This document shows, piece after piece, positions 1 to 8,382 of a DNA stretch of 13,558 nt; within the stretch, counting starts at the first letter, position 1; every line of letters begins with the position of its first letter. The notes under the pieces are model-generated. The model did no database searches. It worked only from the letters and a program-made list of their open reading frames with translations, and was not told where the DNA came from. Origin of the DNA: JBEKCP01 sp050014815 (GTDB taxonomy: Bacteria > Planctomycetota > Planctomycetia > Pirellulales > Thermoguttaceae). Location: assembly GCA_050014815.1 (NCBI GenBank), contig JBEKCP010000080.1:1-13558 (forward strand), given 5' to 3'. The translations under genes were made by a program, and so were the position numbers.

Positions 1-2
1 CC

Positions 3-2381
3 CGCAAGCCGCTCGTCTAACTTGCTCGGGAACTGCACTGCCTCCCGGTGGGCATCGTCTTCAACCTGCCCGAGAAGATCTGCGAGCAGCGGAACCGAGG
101 ACGCGAGGACCGCAGTTTCGGGCCCCATGTGATCCGGCAGCAGCGGTCGCAGTTGCGGCGGTCCCTTCGAGGGCTGAAGCGGGAGGGCTTTTCGCACGTT
201 TTCATCTTCGAGACACCCGAGGAAGTCGAGGCGGCCACGATCCAGCGGGTTCCGCTCTGGAACGACAAGCGTGACGACCACGGGCCGTTCGACATCGTGG
301 GCGATCTACACGGCTGTTGCGATGAACTCGAAACACTGCTTCAGAACCTCGGATACGAACGGGCTCAGCGGGATGGCGATGATCCGGTCTGGGGCGGCCG
401 GTCGTACCGGCATCCAGCGGGCCGCAAGGCGGTGTTCCTGGGCGATATAGCGGATCGGGGACCACGGATTCTGGATGCGCTTCGGCTTGTTCGCAACATG
501 GTCGCCGAGGGTTGCGCCTTGTGCGTGCCCGGCAACCATGACACGAAATTGCTGCGGAAGCTGACCGGGAGGAATGTGCAGATTGCGCATGGCCTCGCGG
601 AGTCTCTGGCGGAAGTCGAGGCCCTGCCCGAAGAGATTCGCCAGAAGTTTACCCGAGAGGCGGCCGAGTTTCTCGACGAACTGGTCAGCCATTATGTCCT
701 GGACGACGGCAAACTTGTGGTTGCCCACGCCGGCATGAAGGAGGAAATGCAGGGCCGCGGCTCGGGCAAGGTGCGGGAGTTCGCCCTCTATGGGGAGACG
801 ACGGGCGAAACCGACGAATTCGGCCTGCCGGTGCGCTACAACTGGGCAGCCGAATACCGTGGACGGGCCACCGTTGTCTACGGCCACACACCTGTTCCCG
901 AACCCGAATGGCTCAACCGGACGACGAACATCGACACCGGCTGCGTCTTTGGTGGGAAGCTGACTGCACTGCGCTGGCCGGAGCGAGAGTTCGTGTCGGT
1001 GCCCGCCGCTCGCACCTACTGCGAGCCAGTCCGCCCATTCCTGCCCGCGGAGCAGGAAGCCTCCACCCTGACGAGCCAGCAAGTCCACGACGATCTCCTG
1101 GATGCGGAGGATGTGCTTGGAAAGCGGATCATCTCGACCCGGCTGCGATCCAGTGTGACGATCCGGGAAGAAAACGCCGTGGCCGCCCTGGAGATTATGA
1201 GCCGCTTCGCCGCCAATCCGAAGTGGCTGATCTACCTGCCGCCCACGATGTCACCGTGCGAAACGAGCGACCGGGAAGGTCTCCTTGAGTACCCGGCCGA
1301 GGCGTTCTCGTACTACCGGACCCACGGCGTATCGCAGGTGGTCTGCGAAGAGAAGCACATGGGCTCCCGTGCCGTTATTATCGTTTGCCGTACTGAAGAA
1401 GCGGCTCAGCAGCGTTTCGGGATCGTTGGCGGGGAGGCGGGCGTGGTCTGCACCCGCACCGGCCGCCGTTTCTTCGCGGACGGCGAGTTGGAGGCACGGT
1501 TGCTCGCCCGGATTCGAGCCGCTATGGATGCCAATGGCTTCTGGACGCAGTTCGGCACGGACTGGGCCTGCCTCGATTGCGAATTGATGCCGTGGTCGGT
1601 CAAAGCCCAGGAACTTCTTCGCTCGCAGTATGCCGCCGTGGGTGCTTCGGGGCGCGCGTCGTTGCCCAGGGCCGTTGCCGCGCTCCGGCAGGCGGCCGAG
1701 CGACTGGCCGGTCACGGGGAATCGCCAGCCAGCACTGGCCAGTCCTCCTACGCCTCGGATGTCGATGGCCTGCTCCGTCAATACGAGCGGCGTGGCGAGG
1801 CGATTGATCGGTTCGTTGCCGCCTATCGGCAGTATTGCTGGCCGGTCGAGTCTTTGGACGACCTAAGAGTGGCCCCTTTCCACATCATGGCGACGGAGGG
1901 CAAGGTTCACACCGACCAGAATCACGTCTGGCACATGGAGACGCTTGCCGCCATTTGCCGCCACGAGCCGGCGCTGCTGCTGACGACGCCGTTTCGGATC
2001 GTCGATCTTGCCGATCCCGACAGCGAGACAAAAGGGACCGAGTGGTGGCTCGAATTGACCGGCCGGGGCGGTGAAGGCATGGTGGTCAAGCCCTACCAAT
2101 TCATCGCCACCGGCTCCAAAGGTCTCGTGCAACCGGCGGTGAAGTGCCGAGGCGGCGAATACCTGCGGATCATCTACGGGCCTGAGTACACGTTCCCCGA
2201 GAACCTCTCGCGCCTGCGGCAACGGGGCTTGGCCACCAAGCGATCTTTGGCCCTTCGAGAGTTCGCTCTTGGCATCGAGGGCCTCGAACGCTTCGTGCGT
2301 CAGGAACCGCTTCGCCGTGTCCACGAGTGTGTCTTCGGCGTCCTGGCCTTGGAGAGCGAGCCGGTCGATCCGAGATTGTAA
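3..2381 (+). pseudogene. pnkp: Bacterial polynucleotide kinase-phosphatase-ligase (Pnkp), 5'-partial and interrupted by an in-frame TAA
   Basis: Bacterial Pnkp repairs broken RNA: a 5'-OH kinase, a 2',3'-phosphatase and an adenylyltransferase that seals ends with Hen1 or other partners. The kinase P-loop lies before the window. The reading frame from position 3 reads RKPLV, then TAA (18-20), then LARELHCLPV, which is the normal Pnkp kinase sequence on both sides, so one sense codon has become a stop. From the GTG at 48, 777 residues stay open. Numbered from that GTG, phosphatase motifs are DLH (86-88), GDIADRG (132-138), GNHD (162-165), His227 and GHTP (279-282). Ligase motifs are KHMGSR with Lys436, LDCELMPW, EGMVVKP (676-682) and VKC with Lys699. 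The remaining kinase part includes the RSFG...RQQRSQLRRSL stretch. No ribosome binding site precedes GTG 48, so separate translation of the phosphatase-ligase part is uncertain. The family call is firm; whether the stop is natural is not. Confidence 0.9.
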
Positions 2382-2457
2382 AGAAGGGGCGAAGCCTGGC
2401 AAGCGACACATGGTCCGTTAGTTTGCAATTCCTGCCCGTTGGCGGACAATAGGCTCC

Positions 2458-3159
2458 ATGATCGCCAAAGACCTCCAATCACGCCTGCGTTCCCTCGGGA
2501 ATTCCAAAGACGCCGCCTTCCTGGCCGGATTCTTCAAGACCGGGCCTGGGCAATACGGCGAGGGCGACACTTTCATTGGGGTGCGGGTTCCCGTGATCCG
2601 CAAGGTCGCCAGGGGATTCCAGGAGTTACAAGTGCCCGAAGTGAAGTGCCTACTCCACTCCCCGATCCACGAAGAGCGGCTGGCTGCCCTGGCGATCCTC
2701 GTTATGCAGGCAACCAAGGCCGACGCCAGGACCCGGAAGCAAATATACGACCTGTACCTCGCCAACACGCGGCACATCAACAACTGGGACTTGGTGGACC
2801 TTTCGGCTCCGCAGGTCGTTGGGGCTTACCTTGCTGACAAAAGCCATAAGCCGCTCTATCAACTTGCCAAGTCGTCATGGCTTTGGGATCGACGGATCAG
2901 CATCCTGGCGACCTTCCATTTCATCCGTATCGGGGAGTTCGGTGATACGGTCAAGATTGCAGAACTCTTGCTGGCCGACCGCGAAGACCTGATTCACAAA
3001 GCGGTCGGCTGGATGCTTCGGGAAGCCGGCAAGCGAAACGTGGCGGTGCTGGAGGACTTCCTCAAACGGCACTACCGGGTGATGCCGAGGACGATGCTTC
3101 GCTACGCCATCGAGAAATTCCCGGAGAAGAAGCGACAGGCGTTTCTCAATCGTGTTTGA
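2458..3159 (+). CDS. AlkD-type DNA glycosylase (DNA alkylation repair, HEAT-like repeats)
   Basis: AlkD-family glycosylases remove N3- and N7-alkylated purines with a horseshoe of HEAT-like helical repeats. The protein is 233 residues, the usual length. The signature INNWDLVD places Trp110 and Asp114 four residues apart, matching Trp109 and catalytic Asp113 of Bacillus cereus AlkD. Arg145/Arg146 in LWDRRIS and Trp185 in VGWMLRE match the Arg148 and Trp187 positions. The ATG at 2458 is 76 bases after the Pnkp stop with no strong Shine-Dalgarno sequence; a weak promoter-like pair (TTGCAA 2423-2428, GACAAT 2445-2450) lies just ahead. The gene appears intact. It sits beside an RNA-repair gene, but a shared function is only a guess. 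Confidence 0.9.
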   Translation: MIAKDLQSRLRSLGNSKDAAFLAGFFKTGPGQYGEGDTFIGVRVPVIRKVARGFQELQVPEVKCLLHSPIHEERLAALAILVMQATKADARTRKQIYDLYLANTRHINNWDLVDLSAPQVVGAYLADKSHKPLYQLAKSSWLWDRRISILATFHFIRIGEFGDTVKIAELLLADREDLIHKAVGWMLREAGKRNVAVLEDFLKRHYRVMPRTMLRYAIEKFPEKKRQAFLNRV

Positions 3160-3172
3160 TCGAGAGGTTCCA

Positions 3173-3490
3173 ATGGCCGAATTGAGCTATGCGGTCGTCT
3201 TCGTTACCGATATGAATCGGTCGATTGCCTTTTACCGAAACGTGTTCGGGCTCGCCATCCGGCACCAATCGCACAAGTGGACCGAATTCGCGACGCCCGG
3301 TGTCACCTTGGCCTTGCAACAGAGGGATGCACCACCGAGCGGAGCTTGCGCCGTCAGCATGGCCGGTCAGCCCAGGCATCTCTGCCCGAGGGACGACTTC
3401 AGTTGCTTGGCAAGGCCGGTGGTTTCCGCGGCTTGGCAGGCTCCTTTCTGCGCCCGCCTATCGTCTGGCAGCAGGACGGGCGGCTGCTAA
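3173..3490 (+). pseudogene. VOC/glyoxalase-family protein, 3' half lost (truncated)
   Basis: The N-terminus reads as a vicinal oxygen chelate (glyoxalase/bleomycin-resistance) module: a first strand AVVFVTDM, a helix NRSIAFYRNVFGL and a strand GVTLAL. Such proteins usually have about 120 to 130 residues in two beta-alpha-beta-beta-beta modules. Here, from about residue 62 (after position 3360), the frame becomes Cys/Arg/Pro-rich and unlike the family, ending at TAA 3488-3490. The ATG at 3173 is chosen because GAGAGG lies 5 bases upstream and the VOC similarity begins there; it is 13 bases after the AlkD stop. A different frame with good coding character (3382-3783) takes over inside its tail, so a deletion or recombination probably joined two genes. 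Any short product is unlikely to be active. Confidence 0.7.
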
Positions 3491-3783
3491 CCAGCGACCA
3501 TGAAGCTGCGTGGGAACTGTTCGCGGACCGCTTCGGCGCGGTACTGATGCGGGTTGAAGTAAATGAAGTTCCGAAAGCCAACAGCAATGTCAAGGTCGGC
3601 CGGGCCGGTGAAGTGACATGGGGCGGCCAAGCCGGTCGGTTCGGCGAACTGGTGGCGGCAACCAGTCTCGCGGCTAGTGCCAAGACGCTGGCGGTGGCCA
3701 CGGCCGCATCGCACTACATCTATCTGTTGGCAATCGCGGACGCAGTAGCGGGCCAAGGGGAGTCACTTGAGCGAGCATCGTGA
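3382..3783 (+). pseudogene. C-terminal remnant of an unrecognised protein, coupled to the vWA gene
   Basis: This frame reads as real protein for about 133 residues: GRLQLLGKAGGFRGLAG, then AAWELFADRFGAVLMRVEV, then GGQAGRFGELVAATSLAASAKTLAVATAASH, listed here in three pieces. Codon choice is GC-rich at third positions, as in the neighbouring genes. No ATG lies in frame; the open frame starts at a GTG (3277) inside the VOC-coding sequence, which I do not believe. It ends at TGA 3781-3783 and overlaps the next start by 17 bases, which suggests it once belonged to the same operon. I do not recognise the family. The FADRF stretch faintly recalls the loop near sensor 2 of MoxR-type AAA ATPases, which often accompany vWA genes, but I do not rely on this. 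Confidence 0.45.
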
Positions 3784-5173
3784 AAGCACCGGCACCCTGA
3801 AGACCTTGGCGGCGAACTGGCTCGCTGTTTGGCCACAAGCTCTGGAGCGATGGAACCGCTATGTGCAACTCAGTGAGCCGCGATGGTGCTTCACCGCAGA
3901 GGAAGAGGCCCGAGAGGAACTGACCGGCAGTTTCGCCATGATCCGGCTGGTCGATCATGCCGTTGTGGTGAGCCTCCGACAGATCGCCGAACGGGGGCTG
4001 GAGTCTTTCGCAATGGAGATTCTGGCCCACGAGATCGGGCATCACGTCTTCTGTCCGGCCGACTTGACAGATAACGCCCGTTTGTTGGCACGAATGCGCG
4101 CCGACCTGCCGACGAAGGAGCACTTGGCACCCTTCATCGCCAATCTCTACACCGACCTAATGATTAACGACCGCTTGCAGCGTCTTGCACGGTTGAACGT
4201 CTCGGGTGTCTATCTCCGGCTTGCTTCCAAGGGCACCGACCGGATGTGGACGCTGTACATGCGGATTTACGAATGGCTCTGGAACCTGCCACGGGCTGCG
4301 TTGGCTCTGGGAACATTGGATCAGCACCTTGATTACGATGCCCAACTCGGGGCCCGTTTGACCCGCACCTATGCCAAAGATTGGCTGGAAGGGGCGGGCC
4401 GCTTCGCTGTCCTGTGCCTCTCCTATTTGCTGGAGGATGATGCCAAAGCGATGCAAGGGATCATAGGGCCGTGGCTGGACACGACTGCCGCCGGCAAGGG
4501 TGGAATCCCGGAGGGGCTATACGGTTCTGCACCTGACGATTTGCCGCACGACCAGCCGATCGACCTTTATCTTGGCGTGGACTGCTCGGGGTCCATGAAG
4601 AACCCGGCCCTCGGTCTCTCGTATCCGGTTCTCGCGGGAACCATCATCGCGCTGTCTGCTCTTCGGGCAGGTTCGCACGTCATGGTGGTTCTGTCTGGGG
4701 AACCGGGCAAGACCGTCTCCACCGAGGGTTTCATTCGCGACGAGCGAGAAATCCTCAAGGTCCTGACAGGCTATTTGGGAACGGGCTATACGTTTGGCGT
4801 CCACCGCCTGCACGAGCCGTTCTCTTCGAGAACGATCGCCGAGCGCCCGGTCCATATCCTCATTGTGACTGACAATGACATCTTCAATCTTCTCGACGCC
4901 GTTGTGGCCGGTCAATTAGGCTGGGATGTTGCCCGAGAGGCGGTTGCCAAAGCTCGCGGCGGCGCTACTTATGTACTGGAGATACCGGAACGCATGCGCG
5001 GCCTGCGGCAGTCCTTTGTGTCGCGCGAAGAGCGGATGCAGACTGATGGCTGGCGCGTCCAGCACGTGACCTCGATGGAGGAACTCTTAGACTTTGCCCG
5101 ACGTTTCAGCCAAGCAGCTTATGGCAAGAGGCCGACCAAGCCCATGACGCAAGACACTCGATCAGAAGGATAG
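3767..5173 (+). CDS. Zincin-like metallopeptidase fused to a vWA (MIDAS) domain
   Basis: A 468-residue soluble protein with two recognisable parts. Residues about 40-180 form a putative zinc metallopeptidase domain with AHEIGHH (His88, Glu89, His92) followed by NLYTDLMINDRL, the layout of DUF2201_N-type domains. Residues about 265-440 form a vWA fold with MIDAS DCSGS (Asp272, Ser274, Ser276), TGYTFG (Thr342) and VTDND (Asp369). Such proteins usually work with a MoxR-type AAA ATPase as metal-dependent scaffolds, including in MoxR-vWA ternary systems thought to act in biological conflict. The start is the TTG at 3767, supported by AAGGGGAG just upstream and overlap with the preceding remnant; the next in-frame Met is too far inside. 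The following gene begins 2 bases after its stop. No MoxR gene is present in the window. Confidence 0.8.
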   Translation: MSEHRESTGTLKTLAANWLAVWPQALERWNRYVQLSEPRWCFTAEEEAREELTGSFAMIRLVDHAVVVSLRQIAERGLESFAMEILAHEIGHHVFCPADLTDNARLLARMRADLPTKEHLAPFIANLYTDLMINDRLQRLARLNVSGVYLRLASKGTDRMWTLYMRIYEWLWNLPRAALALGTLDQHLDYDAQLGARLTRTYAKDWLEGAGRFAVLCLSYLLEDDAKAMQGIIGPWLDTTAAGKGGIPEGLYGSAPDDLPHDQPIDLYLGVDCSGSMKNPALGLSYPVLAGTIIALSALRAGSHVMVVLSGEPGKTVSTEGFIRDEREILKVLTGYLGTGYTFGVHRLHEPFSSRTIAERPVHILIVTDNDIFNLLDAVVAGQLGWDVAREAVAKARGGATYVLEIPERMRGLRQSFVSREERMQTDGWRVQHVTSMEELLDFARRFSQAAYGKRPTKPMTQDTRSEG

Positions 5174-5175
5174 CC

Positions 5176-5769
5176 ATGCAGCAAGAAGGTCCGCTACTGG
5201 AACGATTGACTCGCCGGCTGAGCGAATGCCCGGAGGAGTTCCTGCTGCCGCCGATGACCGTCGCGGGCGGAACGATCCATGTCGCCGCGCTGGTGGCGGA
5301 TCATCTGCGCAAGATCGGGATGCAGCCGGATGTGCCCGCAATCCAGGAGCGGTTCGGCCCGGCGGTGGTTGGCTGGCGACAGGACGGGAACTGGCTAAGA
5401 ATGGTCGCGATTGGCGTGTGGTTGCTCGAAGAGGATTGGTTCCTTGCTCGCCCCGACCTCGCGGTCCACGTGCGACAATTCTGGGAAGCTGGATTACAGG
5501 CCCTTTCTCGGGTGGTGGATGCAAAGACGGTGGTGGCCGATCCAGACCGCCGCGAAGAGTTTGCGCGATTGTGCCTGAAACACCTGGGCCTGCGCCCGGC
5601 CGGGGAGACCATCGAGTACGCAACCGATCGGCTGGGGACGCTTGACAGCGTTGAACGGGTTCGGGTGGTTCGTGAGATGCGGCCAGCGGAGGCCAGGGCA
5701 CGTCAGGTCCGTGAGGCGCTGGCCAAGCAGGCAGCCCAAGCGGCAGCCGCCAAGGCATCCCGAGAGTAA
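5176..5769 (+). CDS. Hypothetical protein, operon partner of the vWA-metallopeptidase
   Basis: A 197-residue protein I do not recognise. It starts at ATG 5176 with AGAAGGA 5 to 11 bases upstream, overlapping the vWA stop region, so the two are probably co-translated. The middle is rich in Trp and hydrophobic residues (VVGWRQDGNWLRMVAIGVWLL) and the C-terminus is a long charged, Ala-rich helix (about residues 155-197), probably coiled coil. No signal peptide or membrane segment is evident. The constant pairing with the vWA gene suggests a binding partner or adaptor; that is inference from position only. Confidence 0.7.
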   Translation: MQQEGPLLERLTRRLSECPEEFLLPPMTVAGGTIHVAALVADHLRKIGMQPDVPAIQERFGPAVVGWRQDGNWLRMVAIGVWLLEEDWFLARPDLAVHVRQFWEAGLQALSRVVDAKTVVADPDRREEFARLCLKHLGLRPAGETIEYATDRLGTLDSVERVRVVREMRPAEARARQVREALAKQAAQAAAAKASRE

Positions 5770-5782
5770 GAGGAGCCAACCC

Positions 5783-6682
5783 ATGTCCAAACCGCCTGAC
5801 CCTCTGGACACCCTTCGGTTCCACAACCCATTGATTACGCCGCGCGGGATACAACTCGTCAACGACCTCAAGCAGAATCCGCACGCGCCGCGTTTTAATC
5901 ATGTGGCCGGTGATCGCCTCTTCGCCAACGATCTGGACGCAATCGACGCATACCGGGCGTCTCTGGCTGCCGCGCGTGTTCCAATGGACAAATGCCCTCC
6001 GCAGGACATGCTGCTGCGGATTGAACAGGCGATCCGGCAAGTTCCGCTGTTCCGGCAGCAGGTTTCGGCAGACCTCGACCTTGCGCGCGATTGGGAGCAC
6101 ATTCCCACAACATCGCGCGAGGACATCGCCGTGCGGCCGGAAATGCTTGTCCCCGACGACGCCGACGTGGAGCAACTGATCGTCTACCGCACGGCCGGCA
6201 CTACGGGACACGCACTCTTGGTTCCACACCATCCGCGTGCCGCCGCATGTTACCAACCATTGCTGGAACACGCGATGGGCCTTTATGGCATCCACATTGA
6301 TTTTGATCCGGCTGAGGTAGCTTGCTTTCTGGTCGGTGCCCAAGCACGCACAGTCACCTACCCGACCGTACTATCAGCATGGAATGGGGCCGGGTTTGCG
6401 AAGCTCAATTTGCGTGAACACGAATGGCCCGCCGCCGAGAGTCCAGCCCGCTATTTCGCGGCCTTCAGACCCCGGTTGCTGACCGGTGATCCGATCTCGT
6501 ATGCCGAAATGCTTCGGATGGGGATCGAGGGGCGGCCCGAAGCGATGTTCTCCACGGCAGTTGCCATGAGCCACAATCTCAAGTCCCGCCTGGAACAGGT
6601 TTATTCGTGCCCGGTCATCGACCTGTACTCACTTACCGAGACCGGCCCGATTGCCTGCTGGGACCCCGGTGGTGACGGCTAG
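5783..6682 (+). pseudogene. PaaK-like adenylate-forming ligase, C-terminus missing
   Basis: Adenylate-forming enzymes of the phenylacetate-CoA ligase/LuxE type activate a carboxylic acid as acyl-AMP. The P-loop motif TAGTTG is at residues 137-142 and the A5 motif YSLTETGP at 282-289. The frame ends at TAG 6680-6682 after 299 residues, whereas family members run to about 430 or more. The missing part carries the A7 (YRTGD) region and the A10 catalytic Lys, so the product is probably inactive. The start is ATG 5783, with AAGAGGAG 7 bases upstream and 13 bases after the previous stop, in operon with the vWA genes. No continuing frame after the stop resembles the missing C-terminal domain. Confidence 0.75.
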
Positions 6683-6947
6683 CCGAGTGGCCCCGATCAG
6701 TCGCCTGGATGGAGCGGATTGGGGAAGAGTTGTCGGCTGCCCGGACTGCCGGCACCGCGAAGAGGCCACCGAGACTCCCCGTCGTGCCTCTGCTTGCGCG
6801 TAATCTGTTGCTCATCGCCGTAGTGCTGTTCCACGGTTTCCGAAGGCTCTTGCCGCCCTATTGACCAGCCTGCGGCCAAGCGTCAAGACTTCGTAGGGCG
6901 TGGAAGCCGTCGCCGACATTCACCGATTGGCCGCGGGACATACAACG
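6683..6947. other. Spacer between two convergent genes that both lack their 3' ends
   Basis: I see no gene in these 265 bases. Neither strand continues the ligase C-terminal domain or the radical SAM C-terminus in any frame I read. A 51-codon plus-strand frame (6709-6864) has a hydrophobic stretch but no ribosome binding site and no recognisable sequence. There is no obvious hairpin followed by a T-run. It may be degenerate remains of the two 3' ends or inserted sequence. Confidence 0.5.
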
Positions 6948-7937
6948 CTAATTGGTGTCACGCGGGGATGAACAACCGACGGCGATCAGGTCAGCGAGGG
7001 CACGATCGGATAGTTCGACTACGGCGTCACATCGTAGCTCCAATTGGAACGTGCCGGCCCAATTCGCGGCGGCAACGGCCTCTGCAAATTCCATGACTTC
7101 GGCGTCGAGTTGATGTGACGCAGCGAATATGCAGTCATCATAGAAAACGATGTGCTCGAAGCCGGCCTGGGCACACGAACGGACTTCCTGCGTTATGCGC
7201 GCGGGCGACAGATGACGCACTTGCGTCCCGCTCGACAAAGGGGCTGCACAGAAAGCACAACTGTACGGGCATCCCCGCGAAAGAAAGGATGCGGTCGCGC
7301 GGCCTGCCCCAACAAGGCGTCGAGCGGATGGACGATATGAATCTCCAAGCAGGTCCCGAGCGGGCAACGGTAGGAGATCGACATCCAAGTGACGGTACGG
7401 TGTGGGGTCCTGTTGATTGTTGCCGCTGGTCGCGCCTTCCAGATGGACAGTGTTTCCATTCCGCAGCGACCTCCATAGGCCGGCGATTGGCTCCTCTCCG
7501 TCACCGGCAATAAGGAAATCAGCCTGGAGAAATGTCTGGTTCACTGCGCCAATACCAGGTGCAGCGCAAAGAGGCCCACCCAACACGACCGGTGAATTGC
7601 TAGTGCCCCGACAAGCTGAGACAAGGTGACGTGTAGATTGAAGTGTGGCGGTGACGAGTGGACCAATTCCGATCAGGATCGGGAGTCCCGGTGACATCTG
7701 GCGTAAGATGTCGCGCAAAGCCCCAGCAGCATTTTCTGAATCTGAGAGGCTGTATTGCGGGAACCGGGCGGCCAAGTCCAAAATGCGGGGCGTCGCTCCC
7801 CGTGTCCTCAGTGCTGACGCCTAGTAACACAGCCCAATTGGCGGAACGAGCCCGCCACCCCGCCGCATCGGGTAGGGTGGATTCACCAAGAGCACATCGC
7901 ATGTCTCCCACTGGGAAGTGTTCTGGTTCTCAGCCAT
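6948..7937 (-). pseudogene. B12-binding radical SAM protein, broken by an internal TAG and truncated
   Basis: These enzymes bind cobalamin through an N-terminal Rossmann domain and a [4Fe-4S] cluster through CxxxCxxC, and often methylate unreactive carbons. The real start is the ATG at 7937: the frame reads MAENQNTSQWETC, then DVLLVNPPYP and VPPIGLCY, the standard N-terminus, and then meets TAG at codon 39 (7823-7821). After the stop the same frame continues ASALRTRGATPRILDLAARFP, so a residue (typically Leu, TTG to TAG) was lost. The cluster motif CPYSCAFC is intact (Cys 223, 227 and 230 from the ATG). The frame ends SSPRDTN at 6948, where family members continue with an NxGIE-type strand and well over 100 more residues. 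It is therefore broken twice. The TTG at 7781 that opens the downstream frame is not a plausible start. Confidence 0.8.
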
Positions 7938-8008
7938 TTTGGAGTCACATCCCGGTCTGTCTCCGGTCTATTGCCCATGCCGATTCAGCCACCGGAAGCC
8001 GCCTATGC

Positions 8009-8125
8009 TCAGGGACGCAAAGGCTTCAGTCTAAATATGTTACGGCGTAGGAAGTCCCAGCCTGCGGGCGGCCAACGTCGTGCCGTGCGCACCCGAGTTA
8101 GATCATACCAAGATGGGTCAGTCAT
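8009..8125 (-). CDS. Possible 38-residue small protein, overlapping the ORF upstream
   Basis: A short basic, Trp-rich frame (MTDPSWYDLTRVRTARRW...) begins at an ATG that overlaps the stop of the 84-residue ORF in the sequence ATGACTGA, the arrangement used for translational coupling. No family is recognised and no independent ribosome binding site is seen. It could equally be the frameshifted tail of the upstream ORF or chance. It lies 71 bases before the start of the broken radical SAM gene on the same strand. Confidence 0.25.
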   Translation of the reverse strand: MTDPSWYDLTRVRTARRWPPAGWDFLRRNIFRLKPLRP

Positions 8126-8372
8126 CGCCAGCAGGCTGTGCGACGAAGCGAGCCAATGGAACACGAATTGTCCTGCCCGGGACCGCGGAATGGGCTTTCT
8201 CCACGAACCACGGAGCCTTCATGTTCTCAATAGAGTAGTATTCGCTATAGAAGAAGTCAATAGCCTCCCCTGCTTGTATGTCCAGAAGACAATGGTATGC
8301 TAAGGCAGATTGCGATATAGCCCCTTCTGCCGACAGTTGCATCCGCGGGATTACCGCAGAGGGGTCAAGCAT
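8118..8372 (-). CDS. Small hypothetical protein (84 residues)
   Basis: The ATG at 8372 has a strong Shine-Dalgarno sequence (AAGGAG) 4 bases upstream, which is the main evidence that it is translated. The sequence (MLDPSAVIPRMQLSAEGAIS at the start) includes an aromatic, acidic stretch (DFFYSEYYSIENM) and no recognised domain, signal peptide or membrane segment. Third positions are less GC-rich than in the flanking genes, suggesting separate origin or decay. It is on the same strand as, and about 180 bases upstream of, the broken radical SAM gene. It might be a small accessory or precursor-type protein, or the N-terminal remnant of a longer gene. Confidence 0.4.
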   Translation of the reverse strand: MLDPSAVIPRMQLSAEGAISQSALAYHCLLDIQAGEAIDFFYSEYYSIENMKAPWFVEKAHSAVPGRTIRVPLARFVAQPAGDD

Positions 8373-8376
8373 GTAA

Positions 8377-8382
8377 CTCCTT
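8377..8382 (-). promoter_or_regulatory. Shine-Dalgarno site for the 84-residue ORF
   Basis: AAGGAG on the minus strand, four bases from the ATG at 8372. It decides the start of that small ORF and is the strongest sign that the ORF is real. Confidence 0.4.

Noticed and set aside
306..1088. Minus-strand open frame of 260 codons
   Set aside because: Antisense to the Pnkp phosphatase domain, whose motifs are unambiguous on the plus strand.
2423..2450. Promoter-like TTGCAA and GACAAT before the AlkD-type gene
   Set aside because: Each matches the consensus at only four of six bases with a 16-base spacer, too weak to call as a feature.
5642..5782. Longer N-terminus for the PaaK-like ligase
   Set aside because: It overlaps the preceding gene out of frame, and the ATG at 5783 has an AAGAGGAG site and a sensible N-terminus.
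5162..6343. Minus-strand open frame of 393 codons
   Set aside because: Opposite two plus-strand genes with good starts; low-complexity Pro/Arg-rich sequence with no family resemblance.
6709..6864. 51-codon plus-strand frame with a hydrophobic segment
   Set aside because: No ribosome binding site, no recognisable sequence, and it lies in a stretch between two truncated genes.
7115..7513. Plus-strand frame of 132 codons
   Set aside because: Antisense to the radical SAM coding sequence, including its CPYSCAFC region.
7658..8303. Plus-strand frames of 110 to 130 codons
   Set aside because: Opposite the radical SAM N-terminus and the small ORF with a strong Shine-Dalgarno site; no family resemblance.
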